DNA of 64,000 nt, from assembly GCA_963715895.1 (NCBI GenBank), contig OY970284.1, positions 744,001 to 808,000 of the forward strand. Reading direction: 5' to 3'. The stretch comes from JADGNZ01 sp963715895. GTDB taxonomy: Bacteria; Acidobacteriota; Thermoanaerobaculia; Gp7-AA8. The notes beneath the pieces are model-generated. The model was not told where the DNA came from and did not search any database. It was given only the letters and a program-made list of their open reading frames with translations. Shown piece by piece: positions 54,870-63,990 of this stretch. Made by a program: the position numbers and the translations under genes. How positions within the stretch are numbered: position 1 is the first letter of the stretch; each line of letters opens with the position of its first letter.

Positions 54870-55532
54870 TCAAGCACGAGCAACCACCCTCACCAGATCG
54901 CCAAACTTCTCCAGATAGTGGTCCGGCTTGGCTGCCCGCAGCGCTTCGGCGGTCGACGATCCCGTCGCGACGACCGCTACGTCGATCCCGCTGTTGCGCG
55001 CGGCATGGACGTCGATCGGCATGTCGCCGACGAAGAGGGCCTCGGAGGCGGCGCAGGAAGTCGCCTCCAGCGTATGAAGGACGTGTTGTGCCTCTGGCTT
55101 GCGCGCCCCGGCCAGATCAGGGCCGACGATCGCGCAAAAGTAGGGCGCCAATTCCAGGAACGTCAGGATCTTTTTCGAGAACGAGGTCGGCTTGTTGGTG
55201 CAGACGGCCATCAACACTCCCAAGCCGTGGAGTGTGGCCAGCGTCGTCTCCACGTCGGCCAGGATGGTCGACTCTTCACAGCAGATCTCGTCGTACCGTG
55301 ATTCGAAGGCGTCTTTCACGCTGCGCGGGACCTCATCGGCGCCGAACGCCCGCCGGAGGAGGGTGTCGAGGCCGTCACCGACGAAGTCGCGGATGCGCGC
55401 GGCGCTCAACTCATGCAGGCCATGTTCGCGCCGCGCAAAGTTGACCGCCTCGGCCAGTGCCGTGTACGAATCGACGAGAGTTCCATCGAGATCGAAAAGG
55501 ACTGCGCGGTAACGAAGCGGTGGCAAGACCAT
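54870..55532 (-). CDS. gph: Phosphoglycolate phosphatase-like HAD hydrolase
   Basis: A 220-residue HAD protein: motif I LFDLDGTLVDS, a C1 cap at about 18-85 (TALAEAVNFARREHGL), motif II in CTNKP, and GDMPIDVHAA for motif IV. The layout and length match phosphoglycolate phosphatase, which removes 2-phosphoglycolate formed by DNA repair or oxygenation. Other C1-cap HAD enzymes have the same motifs, so the exact substrate is probable, not proven. It is divergent from the VWFA gene, 53 bp apart. Confidence 0.8.
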   Translation of the reverse strand: MVLPPLRYRAVLFDLDGTLVDSYTALAEAVNFARREHGLHELSAARIRDFVGDGLDTLLRRAFGADEVPRSVKDAFESRYDEICCEESTILADVETTLATLHGLGVLMAVCTNKPTSFSKKILTFLELAPYFCAIVGPDLAGARKPEAQHVLHTLEATSCAASEALFVGDMPIDVHAARNSGIDVAVVATGSSTAEALRAAKPDHYLEKFGDLVRVVARA

Positions 55533-55585
55533 GCGCGAGGGCTGATTCTATCGCCGTGCCCGCGCCGGACGTGGAGAATGGCTGG

Positions 55586-57370
55586 ATGAAACGTGCGCTC
55601 GCGCTGGCTGCGCTGCTCTTTCTCCCCCTCCCCCTGTTCGCCGCTGAAGGCAAGATCGTCATCGGGCTCGAAGCGCTCGGCGATTCGCAGGAGGGAGGCG
55701 TCGTTACGCGCGTGACGTATCGCTTTACGGTTCCGACCGATGCGCCGCCCGGGGTACCGCTCGTCATCACCGGCTCGATCTCGCAGAACGGCGAGGTCGT
55801 GAAGCGCTTCCGCTATCCGCTGACGGAAATGATCACCAGCCCGCTGACCTCCGTCCAGACCCTGCCGGCGGGTGAGGTGGAGATCGAGGCGCGGCTCATG
55901 GTGCCGCTCGAAGAGCAGACGCCGGTGATCCTGGCCAAAGCGACACAGAAGTTCACGATCGCCAGGACTGGCAAACTCTACGTCGCTCACGAAGGCGACA
56001 GCGCCGACGCCATCCTCGCCGAGGGAGTCGTGCCGGAAGGAAACGGCACGGTGAAGATCATCGCCCCCCGGCGCGACGTCGCTCCTAACCTCTTCATCGT
56101 CGAAGTTGATGTGCAGCCACCGGTCACACGCGTCGAGTTCTGGGTGGAAGGCAAAAAGATCCTGGCCCGCAACGCTCCCCCATACCGCGCGGAGCTCGAC
56201 CTCGGCGCGCTGCCGAAGCGCGTCGAAGTGCGCGCTGTCGGTTACGACGCCCAGGGACACTACATCGACGCCGACTCCTTCGTCGTCAACGAGCACGAGA
56301 CGCCGCTCGAGGTGAAGATCATCCGAACCGTCACTCCTGACGACGTATCGCACTTCAAACTGAGCGTGCAGAATCCGAAGGCGACGACGATCAAGTCGGC
56401 GGTGTTCTTCGCCGGTCAGAAGAAGCTTTTCGAGTGGAGCGCGCCGCCGTACGCGATCGACATTCCCAACTCCAGGCTGCGGAGCGTCGAGTTCGTCCGA
56501 GCCTCCGTGACCGACGAAACGAATTACGAAGCCAGCGACCTTCTCTTTCTGAACGGCCAGCGCTTCTCCGAGGAGATCGAGGTCAACCTCATCGAACTGC
56601 CGGTGATGGTCACAGACGCTTCCGGCGTGCCGGTGACCGATCTCAAGGAAGCGGACTTCAGCGTTTTCGAGAACGGTAAACCCCAGAAGATCACCACGTT
56701 CAACTACGCCTCGAACTTGCCCATCTCCGCCGGCGTGCTGATCGATCATTCGGGAAGCATGAAGCCGCGGATGGAGCAGGCGAAGTCAGCGGCGGTGGAG
56801 TTCTTCAAACGGATCATGAAGGGGGGCGACCGCGCCTTCGTGACCGGTTTCGCCTTCGATGCCACGTCCGGCTCGCCGTTCGTGACGGACGTGTCGTCGC
56901 TGGAGTCGCAGGTGCGCGCCATCCCGGAGGCGAGCGGCGGCACGGCGCTCTACGACGCCATCGTCACCGGCCTCTACCGCTTCCGCACACTGCAGGGACG
57001 CAAGGCGCTGATCATCCTGACGGACGGCGAAGATACGACGTCGCGGACGTCGTACGAGGAGATGCTGACCTACGCCCGCTCGGCGCGCGTGCCGCTCTAC
57101 TTCATCGGCGTCGGCCTCGGATTGTTCGACGCCAGCGGCACCTCCAAGATGAGGGCGCTGGCCGCGGAGACAGGCGGCATTGCCTACTTCATCCACGACA
57201 TCAAACAGATCGGGGAAACCTACGCCCAGCTCGAAAAGGATCTTCGCTCGCAGTACCTGATCGCTTACAACACCGAGTCGACGACGAAGGACCGCACCTA
57301 TCGGAAAGTCGACGTGAAAGCTAGCCGCCCCGGGACGACGGTGCGGACGATCCGCGGATTCATCCCGTAA
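55586..57370 (+). CDS. VWFA-related secreted protein (Acidobacteria-type)
   Basis: A 594-residue protein from the ATG at 55586 with signal peptide MKRALALAALLFLPLPLFAA. The N-terminal half is beta-rich and ends with EIEVNLIELPVMVTDASGVP, the conserved entry of this family. The C-terminal VWA domain has a MIDAS DHSGS motif (Asp387), GGTALYDAI and LTDGEDTTS. Such VWA proteins bind partners through the metal site at the cell surface or in the periplasm. This is the strongest taxonomic pointer in the window. Its stop overlaps the start of the thioredoxin-like gene by one base (TAATG). Confidence 0.9.
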   Translation: MKRALALAALLFLPLPLFAAEGKIVIGLEALGDSQEGGVVTRVTYRFTVPTDAPPGVPLVITGSISQNGEVVKRFRYPLTEMITSPLTSVQTLPAGEVEIEARLMVPLEEQTPVILAKATQKFTIARTGKLYVAHEGDSADAILAEGVVPEGNGTVKIIAPRRDVAPNLFIVEVDVQPPVTRVEFWVEGKKILARNAPPYRAELDLGALPKRVEVRAVGYDAQGHYIDADSFVVNEHETPLEVKIIRTVTPDDVSHFKLSVQNPKATTIKSAVFFAGQKKLFEWSAPPYAIDIPNSRLRSVEFVRASVTDETNYEASDLLFLNGQRFSEEIEVNLIELPVMVTDASGVPVTDLKEADFSVFENGKPQKITTFNYASNLPISAGVLIDHSGSMKPRMEQAKSAAVEFFKRIMKGGDRAFVTGFAFDATSGSPFVTDVSSLESQVRAIPEASGGTALYDAIVTGLYRFRTLQGRKALIILTDGEDTTSRTSYEEMLTYARSARVPLYFIGVGLGLFDASGTSKMRALAAETGGIAYFIHDIKQIGETYAQLEKDLRSQYLIAYNTESTTKDRTYRKVDVKASRPGTTVRTIRGFIP

Positions 57371-57801
57371 TGCGCCGCACAGCAGCGATCCTTCTCGTTC
57401 TTGCGGTGGCCTGTACGCCACCTCGTCCGCGCAATCGATATGGACTGGCCGTAGACGTCGATCTCCGCGGCGCGCCAGTGACATTGCTCCACTTCTGGGC
57501 GGCGTGGTGCGGACCATGCCGTGAAGAGTTACCCCAATTCGTCGCCTTCGCCGCCGAGCACCATATGCGTGTGGTGGCCGTCTCCATGGATCACGACTAC
57601 CCGACCGCGGAACGTTTTCTTCGCGAGCACAACATCGACATGGAAACGCTGATCGACGACCGTGGCCGCTTCGCCGCGAAGAATCACGTGCGGGTCATCC
57701 CGACCACGATCGCCTACGATGCGGAAGGCAGGATGATCGATCGTTTCGATCAGTCGGTGGACTGGAGCGATCCGGCGGTTGCCAGGAGAGTTCTGCGGTG
57801 A
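57370..57801 (+). CDS. TlpA-like thioredoxin-fold lipoprotein
   Basis: A 143-residue protein with a lipoprotein signal (MRRTAAILLVLAVAC; Cys15 acylation likely). The thioredoxin fold follows with the redox pair in WAAWCGPCREELP (Cys47, Cys50) and the cis-Pro region VIPTTIAYDAEGR. It should reduce or oxidise disulfides in the envelope. The one-base overlap with the VWFA gene suggests that protein may be its substrate, although this is inferred from coupling alone. Confidence 0.85.
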   Translation: MRRTAAILLVLAVACTPPRPRNRYGLAVDVDLRGAPVTLLHFWAAWCGPCREELPQFVAFAAEHHMRVVAVSMDHDYPTAERFLREHNIDMETLIDDRGRFAAKNHVRVIPTTIAYDAEGRMIDRFDQSVDWSDPAVARRVLR

Positions 57802-57827
57802 GCCGCATCAACTGCGCGCTTTGCGCG

Positions 57828-57950
57828 GGTTGTCGGTTGGCGGTTGTCAGTTATCGGTTGTCAGTTGTCGGCAGGGTATCGCCCAGGCTTAAGACACGAC
57901 GTGCCAACCGGCGCAACGAACTGAAAACCGACAACTGATAACCGACAACT
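57828..57950. repeat. Word-repeat hairpin (GGTTGTCGG/TTGTCAGTTATC)
   Basis: The left arm GGTTGTCGGTTGGCGGTTGT continues CAGTTATCGGTTGTCAG to about 57871. The right arm (57921-57950) is CTGAAAACCGACAACTGATA with ACCGACAACT. The two pair with a few mismatches. It lies between two convergent genes and shares its word with the hairpin at 42747-42818, 15 kb away. Confidence 0.65.
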
Positions 57951-57982
57951 CTCTCCTCGTCGCCGCGCGAGTTCCTCAATTT

Positions 57983-60220
57983 CTACGGGTACATCCTCTT
58001 ATACGTCGACGCCAGCATCACCACATGCTTCACGTACGTCCGCGTTTCGCGGTAGGGTATGGCCTCGATGAACTCGTCCATCGGTTTGCCGGGCGCCGCA
58101 CGGCGCCATTGCAGGACGCGGCCCTGGCCGGCGTTGTAGGCCGCGATCGCCAGCTCGTTGCTGCCGTTGAAGAGGTTCACGAGCATCTTGTAGTGGGCCG
58201 TGCCGAGGCGGATGTTCGTCTCCGGATTGTCGAGGCGCGGCGCGATGTGGAAGTTTGCCGCCAGCTCGCGCCCAGTGGCAGGCATGAGCTGCATCAGACC
58301 GGTCGCACCGACGGCCGATTTAGCCTTGGCGTTGTAGTAACTCTCCTGGTGGATCAACCCCATGATCGTGTACGGATCGACGCCACTCTTGCTCGCGTAC
58401 TTGCGGATCCAGTCGTCATACTCGAGCGGGTAATACATCTTCAGGAAGTACGGCGGAACGGAGTCCTGCTCAACCGTGGCCAGCGCAGGAAAGGCGCTGT
58501 GAAGCGCCTTGAGCATGGGGATGGCGTTGCCTGAGGCGTGATAGAGGTCGGCCAGCAGAGCATCGGCGTACTTCTGATTTCCACGGCCGCGGTTCTTGTC
58601 GATCTCCTGCTGCGCGTCGCGAAAGTCGGATAAGGCCGTCAGTTCGTAACCGAGGCGCAGCTCTTTCGGCATGTTCTGCTCAGCGATCTCGCGCCAGTCC
58701 GGACGATTGGCCGTCAGCGGATTGTCATTCGAAGCCTGCCGTTGTGCGCCGCGCTTCTCCGCTTCGATGGCGTAGATGTCGTCGTAAGGGGCGGAAGCCA
58801 GATCGTGATACATCGCTGCCGCTTCGGCCTTCCTGCCGAGCCTCTCGCCGCAGCGTGCGTACCAGTACATCGCCTGCCGTTTCGTGTTCGGACCGTGGTA
58901 GGAGTCACGCACGAAGGCCAGCAGATCACGCGCGCCGTTCAGGTCGCCGCGCGCGTACGCGGCCCAGGCCTTGTCCCAGAAGTGCTGGAGACCTGCTTCC
59001 TGCGATGGATCGAGCTTCGCCAGCTGGATGATGAGCTGCTGCTCGTAGTCGTCCTGATTCCTGGCCTCAGCGAGACCGATGAGGGTGTTGAGTACATCGA
59101 TCCGCACCTCATCGGCGAGCGGAAGGGGCAGGAGGTCCTTCAACCGTTCCGCGGAGAGATGATCGTATTCATCCTTCTTCGCTTTCTTCGCCAAGTCGAC
59201 CAGTTGGACGTTCTTCTTGACGTTTTTGAATCTCTTCTTGCCCTTTGCATTGACCTGTTGCTTCACGACGATCGTTTTCGTGACCGTCGGATTGATCGAC
59301 GACGAAAGCGCGCGGTAGTTCTGCGATGCCATGAAGATCGCCGGGATGGCGATGCGGTAGGGACCGGAGGCGAGCGGCTCCAGGACCTTGTTCGACTCCT
59401 CGAATCGATGAAGTTGATTCAGCGCCAGGCCGCGATTGAGCGCCACTGGCAATCGCAGATCATCCGGAACGCCGCTCGTATCGAGGGCGGTCAGCTCATC
59501 GAGCGCGTTCTGCGGATCGCCGTCCCGAAGAAACGAGACGGCGCGCGTGAGCCGCTCGGCGTCAGACATCTTGATCGGCGCGTCCTTCGCCACGCTTGTG
59601 ATGGCACGAACGAGCTCGATGGCATGCGGTGCCTGGGCGGTGCGCGGATTCCTGATGGCGATATTGCGCGCGTCGTAGAGAACGGAGGCGATGTCGCCAC
59701 GAGCGAAAGAGGAGTCGATGGCACTCCAGCGCGCGCTTCCGGCGATCGCGGAGTTGTCCGCCCGTTCCGCGACGCCGTCGAAAACCAGCGCCGCGTGGCG
59801 CCAGTCGGCGATCGAGGCGTAGAGGCCGCCGAGGTTCAGGCCGGCGTCGGTCTGGACGACGAAGGCCGGATGACTCCGCCAGAGACGCGCCAGCGTCGCA
59901 CGGGCGCGGGCGCTCTGGCCGGCGAGCTGGCACGCGTTGGCGAGATAGTAGAGACGGTACTGGTCGACCGCACGCTTGCCGAACGTAAAGGACGAGAACT
60001 GCGTTACCGCATCGGCGCCGTCACCACGGCGAAGAGCATCGAGTCCGGCGTCGAAAGCAGGCCGCAACTTTTCCAGATCGGGCGGCGCTTCCGGCACAGC
60101 CGGCACGACGAACCCCCGGTTGGGCCATCGACGCGGCCACACCAGAAGCACGATGACGACGGCCATCACCGGAGCCAATACCGCCGCAACCACGACAACC
60201 CAACGCCGACGAGCCCTCAT
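57983..60220 (-). CDS. Lytic murein transglycosylase with TPR-rich N-terminus
   Basis: A 745-residue protein with an N-terminal membrane anchor (VVVVAAVLAPVMAVVIVLLV) and a long alpha-helical repeat region (residues 40-590). The C-terminal SLT lysozyme-like domain has the catalytic Glu in GLIHQESYYNAKAKS, followed by VGATGLMQLMPATGRELA, AYNAGQGRVLQW and ETRTYVKHV. It cleaves glycan strands of peptidoglycan in the periplasm. Length and layout resemble Slt70-type enzymes. The hairpin gap 57802-57982 separates it from the convergent thioredoxin gene. Confidence 0.9.
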   Translation of the reverse strand: MRARRRWVVVVAAVLAPVMAVVIVLLVWPRRWPNRGFVVPAVPEAPPDLEKLRPAFDAGLDALRRGDGADAVTQFSSFTFGKRAVDQYRLYYLANACQLAGQSARARATLARLWRSHPAFVVQTDAGLNLGGLYASIADWRHAALVFDGVAERADNSAIAGSARWSAIDSSFARGDIASVLYDARNIAIRNPRTAQAPHAIELVRAITSVAKDAPIKMSDAERLTRAVSFLRDGDPQNALDELTALDTSGVPDDLRLPVALNRGLALNQLHRFEESNKVLEPLASGPYRIAIPAIFMASQNYRALSSSINPTVTKTIVVKQQVNAKGKKRFKNVKKNVQLVDLAKKAKKDEYDHLSAERLKDLLPLPLADEVRIDVLNTLIGLAEARNQDDYEQQLIIQLAKLDPSQEAGLQHFWDKAWAAYARGDLNGARDLLAFVRDSYHGPNTKRQAMYWYARCGERLGRKAEAAAMYHDLASAPYDDIYAIEAEKRGAQRQASNDNPLTANRPDWREIAEQNMPKELRLGYELTALSDFRDAQQEIDKNRGRGNQKYADALLADLYHASGNAIPMLKALHSAFPALATVEQDSVPPYFLKMYYPLEYDDWIRKYASKSGVDPYTIMGLIHQESYYNAKAKSAVGATGLMQLMPATGRELAANFHIAPRLDNPETNIRLGTAHYKMLVNLFNGSNELAIAAYNAGQGRVLQWRRAAPGKPMDEFIEAIPYRETRTYVKHVVMLASTYKRMYP

Positions 60221-60308
60221 CCGGTTGGGTTCGGTGCGAAAAGCGGGCCGTGATGCTGCGCGAGGGACGTCTGCGCCTTCGGGAGCAGATAACGCGCGTC
60301 ACCGACGC

Positions 60309-61730
60309 CTACAGCCCCAACGCACCGGCGTCGCCGTCGGCAAGGATCCTTACCAGCTCGTCGTAGAAATAGTTCGACGACTTCCGCACATCCTCGGCGA
60401 TCCGCTCGTCGTACATCTGGCGGCTGCGATCGATATCTTCCTTGAGGCGCTCGTAAAGGTCTTTGTTCTTGCGTCCGGCGTCGACCTTCGGCTCGTTGTA
60501 CAGCTTGATCTCGGACACCAGCAGGCGGGCGAAGCGGCGGGCTTCGTCGTGCCGTTTGGCATCGTCGCCTACAGGCGGTGGCGCGCTGGTGCCAGCGCGC
60601 GTGATGTTCGGCGGGGGGATGTACTGCGTGCTGGGCCGCTCGTCCCGTTCCTGAACGGCGGCCGGCGGCGGTGGCGGAGGAGGAACCGGGCGCGGAGGCT
60701 CCAGTGCGGGAATCGCCGTCGTCATGAACGATGCCGTAGCCTGCCTTCCGGATGCCGGAGCCCCGAAATCGGTATCCGGCATTGAGAAAGCCGGCTTGGC
60801 GGCGGCCGGCGTCATCATCTCGCGCAACTGGTTCGCTGATACGGCGACCGTTGCGTCCTGCGATTTCGCGACGACTGGAGCCGGTGGGGCGACCCGTTGA
60901 GGCGGCGGTGCCGGCGTGGCCGGACTCGGCGGCGGAGCGGGCGCCGGGAGTGCGGGCGCAGTCAGCTCCGGATCGTTGAGACTAGGCGACGGAGTCTTCT
61001 TTCGAATGGAGAGCGTGTCGATGAGCAGCCCGGTCGTGAAGACGAGCAGCTCGATCGAGGCCGGGTCGAGCCTTGACGCATCGATCTCCGTGGCGTCGAC
61101 GTAGACCGCCGCGGCCACCTTGTCCTTGATCACCATCGGCACGAGGATCGCCCGGGCCGACGCGGAGACGCCGAGCCGCGTGGAGAGGTTTGCTCCATCC
61201 CAGATCACTACCTGCTCGTTGCGGAGGACGCGATCGAGCTCAGGAATCAGCCCGGGAGCGGCGTTGAAGCGCTTCACCATCTCATCGTTTCCGCCGGCAG
61301 CGGTGAAACCGACGCCCTTCCAGCCGCTGAAGGTCTCGCCGCGCAGGATCAGCATCGCCGCGCGGGAACCGAAGTCGAGGCACTCCTCCAGGAGAGCATT
61401 GAGAATGTCGACCTGCGACTTGCCATGTTCGACGGTCTGCACCGCCTTCTTCACGCGCGACGCGCCTGAGCCGGCCGGAGCGCTGATCACCGGCGGCGGG
61501 AGAGCGGCGGTGATGCTCTCCTCCAGCTCACCGATCGACTTCTGAATGTGGGGCATGAAGGAGACGGCGTTGACGTCGGCCTGAACGCTCTGGAGCGCCG
61601 CCTTGAGCTGCGAGTCGACGACCTCGCGGACGTCCTCGATGGAGGAGCGAATCTCGCCCACCAACTTCTCCATCGCATCGCGGACATGCGCTTCAATCGA
61701 GCCCGCGACTTCGTCGCCCCTCACGGCCAT
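60309..61730 (-). CDS. GAF-like domain protein with Pro-rich linker
   Basis: A 473-residue protein from the ATG at 61730 (MAVRGDEVAGSIEAHVRDAM). An N-terminal coiled coil (to about 95) precedes a GAF-like domain at about 125-245, with GWKGVGFTAAGGNDEMVKRF, ILVPMVIKDKVAAAVYVDAT and then LELLVFTTGLLIDTLS-type helices. A long Pro/Ala linker (about 255-385) leads to a conserved helical C-terminus (ARRFARLLVSEIKLYNEPKV, then YERLKEDIDRSRQMYDERIA). That C-terminal helix pair is shared with several signalling proteins in related phyla. It is a likely cytosolic sensor or scaffold. Confidence 0.7.
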   Translation of the reverse strand: MAVRGDEVAGSIEAHVRDAMEKLVGEIRSSIEDVREVVDSQLKAALQSVQADVNAVSFMPHIQKSIGELEESITAALPPPVISAPAGSGASRVKKAVQTVEHGKSQVDILNALLEECLDFGSRAAMLILRGETFSGWKGVGFTAAGGNDEMVKRFNAAPGLIPELDRVLRNEQVVIWDGANLSTRLGVSASARAILVPMVIKDKVAAAVYVDATEIDASRLDPASIELLVFTTGLLIDTLSIRKKTPSPSLNDPELTAPALPAPAPPPSPATPAPPPQRVAPPAPVVAKSQDATVAVSANQLREMMTPAAAKPAFSMPDTDFGAPASGRQATASFMTTAIPALEPPRPVPPPPPPPAAVQERDERPSTQYIPPPNITRAGTSAPPPVGDDAKRHDEARRFARLLVSEIKLYNEPKVDAGRKNKDLYERLKEDIDRSRQMYDERIAEDVRKSSNYFYDELVRILADGDAGALGL

Positions 61731-61816
61731 AAGTCCTCCGAATCCTGTAGGTTGTATGAAACCCGCAGATGGCGTTGGATTATAGCGCAGAGAACGTGTG
61801 CTACTTTGTTCAGCCG

Positions 61817-62422
61817 ATGCGCCGCTTCCTCGTCCTGATCGTCCTCGCCGCGGTGTCGTGCAGCGGCGGCGGCCGCGATGCCGCCGACAATCCGTCGGAA
61901 TGGCTTCATGTCCTTCGCCACAAACAGGCGGCATCGGCGCCGAACGCACCCAATCAGGCGAAGCAGGTCTACGCCGATACGCTCGGTGCATTCGTTCTGC
62001 ACCATCCGACGCACAGCCGGGCTCGCGAGGTTTACCAGCACATCCAGATCGACTTCGCCCGCGAGCTTGCCTCCTTCGGCCGTTATCAGGATGCCGTTCG
62101 AATCTATCGCGCCGTGCTCGTGCATGATCCGAAAAATGTCGCGGCGCTCCGCGGACTGAGCGACGCCGTCGACCACCTTGCCGTATCGCACCAGAAGCTG
62201 ATGGCTCTGGAGAAGGGGATGTCCCAACGCGACGTTGCCAACCTCCTCGGCAAACCGATACCGGGCTGGCAGGTTCGCAACGAACGTCCGGACACGACGA
62301 TCGAGTCGTGGTACTACCGCCGGACCGACGGCGGCGTGGCCGGCGTCTATTTCCGGGACGGCGTGCTCTTTGCCGCCGAAGAGAACTCTCAAGCGAAGCT
62401 GGCGCCGTTGATGAAGCAGTAG
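61817..62422 (+). CDS. TPR lipoprotein with SmpA/BamE-like end
   Basis: A 201-residue protein from the ATG at 61817; the signal ends LAAVSC and Cys17 is the likely lipid site. Residues 30-115 are TPR-like (VYQHIQIDFARELASFGRYQ, DAVRIYRAVLVHDPKNVAAL). The C-terminal part (EKGMSQRDVANLLGKPIPGW, IESWYYRR, VYFRDGVLF) has the pattern of SmpA/OmlA (BamE-like) domains, which sit in the outer membrane beta-barrel assembly machine. That function is inference. It starts 86 bp downstream of the divergent GAF gene. Confidence 0.7.
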   Translation: MRRFLVLIVLAAVSCSGGGRDAADNPSEWLHVLRHKQAASAPNAPNQAKQVYADTLGAFVLHHPTHSRAREVYQHIQIDFARELASFGRYQDAVRIYRAVLVHDPKNVAALRGLSDAVDHLAVSHQKLMALEKGMSQRDVANLLGKPIPGWQVRNERPDTTIESWYYRRTDGGVAGVYFRDGVLFAAEENSQAKLAPLMKQ

Positions 62423-62500
62423 ATCAGTTGATCAGTAGACTCGTGCCGGGATGCCGGCAGCACCGAGCCGTTCTAATCCACGAATCGACTAATCCACTGC
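62418..62500. repeat. Weak word-repeat hairpin after the lipoprotein gene
   Basis: The left words AGTAGATCAGTTGATCAGTAG (about 62418-62439) pair imperfectly with TAATCCACGAATCGACTAAT and CCACTG (about 62473-62499). A GCCGG-GAT-GCCGGC tip sits in between at about 62445. It starts at the preceding stop, as the other members do, but its pairing is the weakest. Confidence 0.35.
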
Positions 62501-62542
62501 CTTTCGGAATCGCGCTGTCAACGTCTTCGTTCACTTCGCCGC

Positions 62543-62890
62543 ATGCCTATCTACGAATACCAGTGCACGAAGTGCAACGACCGGACGGAGGTCATTCAGA
62601 AATTTACCGATCCTCCATACGCGGCGTGCACGAAGTGTGGCGGCGAAGTGAAAAAGTTGGCCTCCGCGCCGGCCATTCAGTTCAAGGGGTCGGGGTTCTA
62701 CAAGACCGATTACGCCAGCGCGTCGTCGAAGGCTGACGCGAAGTCGGAAGGCAAGAGCGAGTCCTCGGGCGACAGCAAGCCTTCCGAAACGAAGAGCGAG
62801 ACAAAAACCGAATCGAAGCCTGAAACCAAGAGCGAAACGAAAGCCGAAACGAAACCACCCTCGAAAACGGAGTCGAAGAGCTCCGACTAA
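62543..62890 (+). CDS. FmdB-type zinc-ribbon protein with Lys/Ser/Glu tail
   Basis: A 115-residue protein. Residues 1-42 form the FmdB/CxxC zinc ribbon (MPIYEYQCTKCNDRTEV, then CTKCGGEVKKL), a small regulatory-type domain of unclear role. The rest is a low-complexity tail of KSET/KTESKPET repeats (about 65-115), unusual for the family and probably disordered. The gene lies 15 bases before the EcsC-like gene. Confidence 0.8.
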   Translation: MPIYEYQCTKCNDRTEVIQKFTDPPYAACTKCGGEVKKLASAPAIQFKGSGFYKTDYASASSKADAKSEGKSESSGDSKPSETKSETKTESKPETKSETKAETKPPSKTESKSSD

Positions 62891-62905
62891 GCAAAATCAG
62901 ACGAT

Positions 62906-63544
62906 ATGGGAAAAGCCCGGGAACTGAAGAAGCGAGCTGACTCGATGCTCGAGGAGGTTTTCCGGTCTCTCTTCGAAGAGATCAACACGGAGAAGATCCG
63001 TCACGACGTCGCCGCGCTCAAAGAGAGCGAGCCTGACTTCCACTCCCGCGACCACGCCCGTCTGCTCGTACGCCGCACTGCTCTCCGTTGCGCGGCCGCC
63101 GGAGCAGTCTCCGGACTCCCCGGCGGAGTGATTGCCATCGGAACGCTGGGCGCGGAGCTTGCCTTTCTCGTCTTTCAGCAGTTCCGCCTGATCCTCGGTA
63201 TCGCCACCGTTTACGGACACGAGCCTTCGCAGCGCGAGCGTTTCGCGGAAGCGATGTCCTGTCTCGCCTACGCGTCCGGAGTCGGCATCGGCAAGCAGGG
63301 CCTGGCCACGGTGCTCGAATCGGCGACGGCGGAGGGCGGTGTCATCGCCGAGAAACTCGGCGCGAATTTTTTCCGCGAGCGGCTGGCCAAGGCCATTCCG
63401 TTTGTCGGAATCGTGTCCGGCGGCGCGCTCAACTATGTTTCCGTCCGGGCGGTCGGCCGCGCCGCGATCAAGTTTTACGAGTCGCAGATCGACACCGTCA
63501 TCGCCGATGAGATCTGGGCCGAAGGTGATCGGGAGCACGCATGA
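62906..63544 (+). CDS. EcsC-family-like protein
   Basis: A 212-residue protein with a soluble helical N-terminus. A Gly-rich hydrophobic segment (AAAGAVSGLPGGVIAIGTLG) is followed by ELAFLVFQQFRLILGIATVY and a second Gly/Ala segment (AIPFVGIVSGGALNYVSVRA). The pattern resembles the EcsC family, associated with ABC transporter or peptidase accessory roles in other bacteria; its own activity is unknown. Its stop is followed at once by a double-hairpin repeat. It and the FmdB gene may be co-transcribed. Confidence 0.65.
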   Translation: MGKARELKKRADSMLEEVFRSLFEEINTEKIRHDVAALKESEPDFHSRDHARLLVRRTALRCAAAGAVSGLPGGVIAIGTLGAELAFLVFQQFRLILGIATVYGHEPSQRERFAEAMSCLAYASGVGIGKQGLATVLESATAEGGVIAEKLGANFFRERLAKAIPFVGIVSGGALNYVSVRAVGRAAIKFYESQIDTVIADEIWAEGDREHA

Positions 63545-63578
63545 GCGGGCACGGCCCGCGGCGCTCGCTGCCCAAGGC
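63545..63578 (+). repeat. Post-stop double-hairpin repeat, second copy
   Basis: Immediately after the TGA at 63542-63544, GCGGGC-ACG-GCCCGC (63545-63559) forms a hairpin, followed by GGCGCTCGCTGCCCAAGG. Relative to the copy at 26948-26980, the arms have changed together from GCCGGC/GCCGGC to GCGGGC/GCCCGC, keeping the pairing. The rest of the gap to 63687 shows no gene. Confidence 0.55.
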
Positions 63579-63687
63579 TCAGCCGGCAGCGTCGTGGCCT
63601 ATTGATCGCCGCGTGGACTCCTTTGTTCGCCCAACGGAATCGAGGAATGCGAGGCAAAGCATCGCCGTTTGAGCGCGGTAACTGAGC

Positions 63688-63990
63688 ATGAGCAAGTACG
63701 CCATGGATTCGACGATGGAAGTCCGCTCGCCGTTTTTCGAGCGGCGGCGCCTTCGCCGTATCCGGATGATCGTCGAGCTCACGCTCAATCTCGTCGGCAG
63801 TGACATGACCGTCTCGCACCGTGAAGCGCGATGCCTCGTCCGCTGTGCGCGCAAGGCGATCCTCGAGCTTCATCCCGGGTTCGAGCAGCGCTACGAACGG
63901 ATCGTCCGGCCGTACTTCGAGCGCGTTCTGGCCAGCCGCTGGCCGCATGAACAGGCGCTCGACGACGATTGCTGCGACGTCGTCAATTAG
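63688..63990 (+). CDS. Hypothetical basic helical protein
   Basis: A 100-residue protein starting at ATG 63688, with Arg-rich helices (FFERRRLRRIRMIVELTLNL) and two Cys segments (EARCLVRCARKAI; DDDCCDVVN at the end). No signal peptide and no known family. The stop at 63988-63990 runs directly into GCCGGCACGG, the first bases of the double-hairpin repeat family, as in two other genes here. The gene is complete at the window's end. Confidence 0.55.
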   Translation: MSKYAMDSTMEVRSPFFERRRLRRIRMIVELTLNLVGSDMTVSHREARCLVRCARKAILELHPGFEQRYERIVRPYFERVLASRWPHEQALDDDCCDVVN

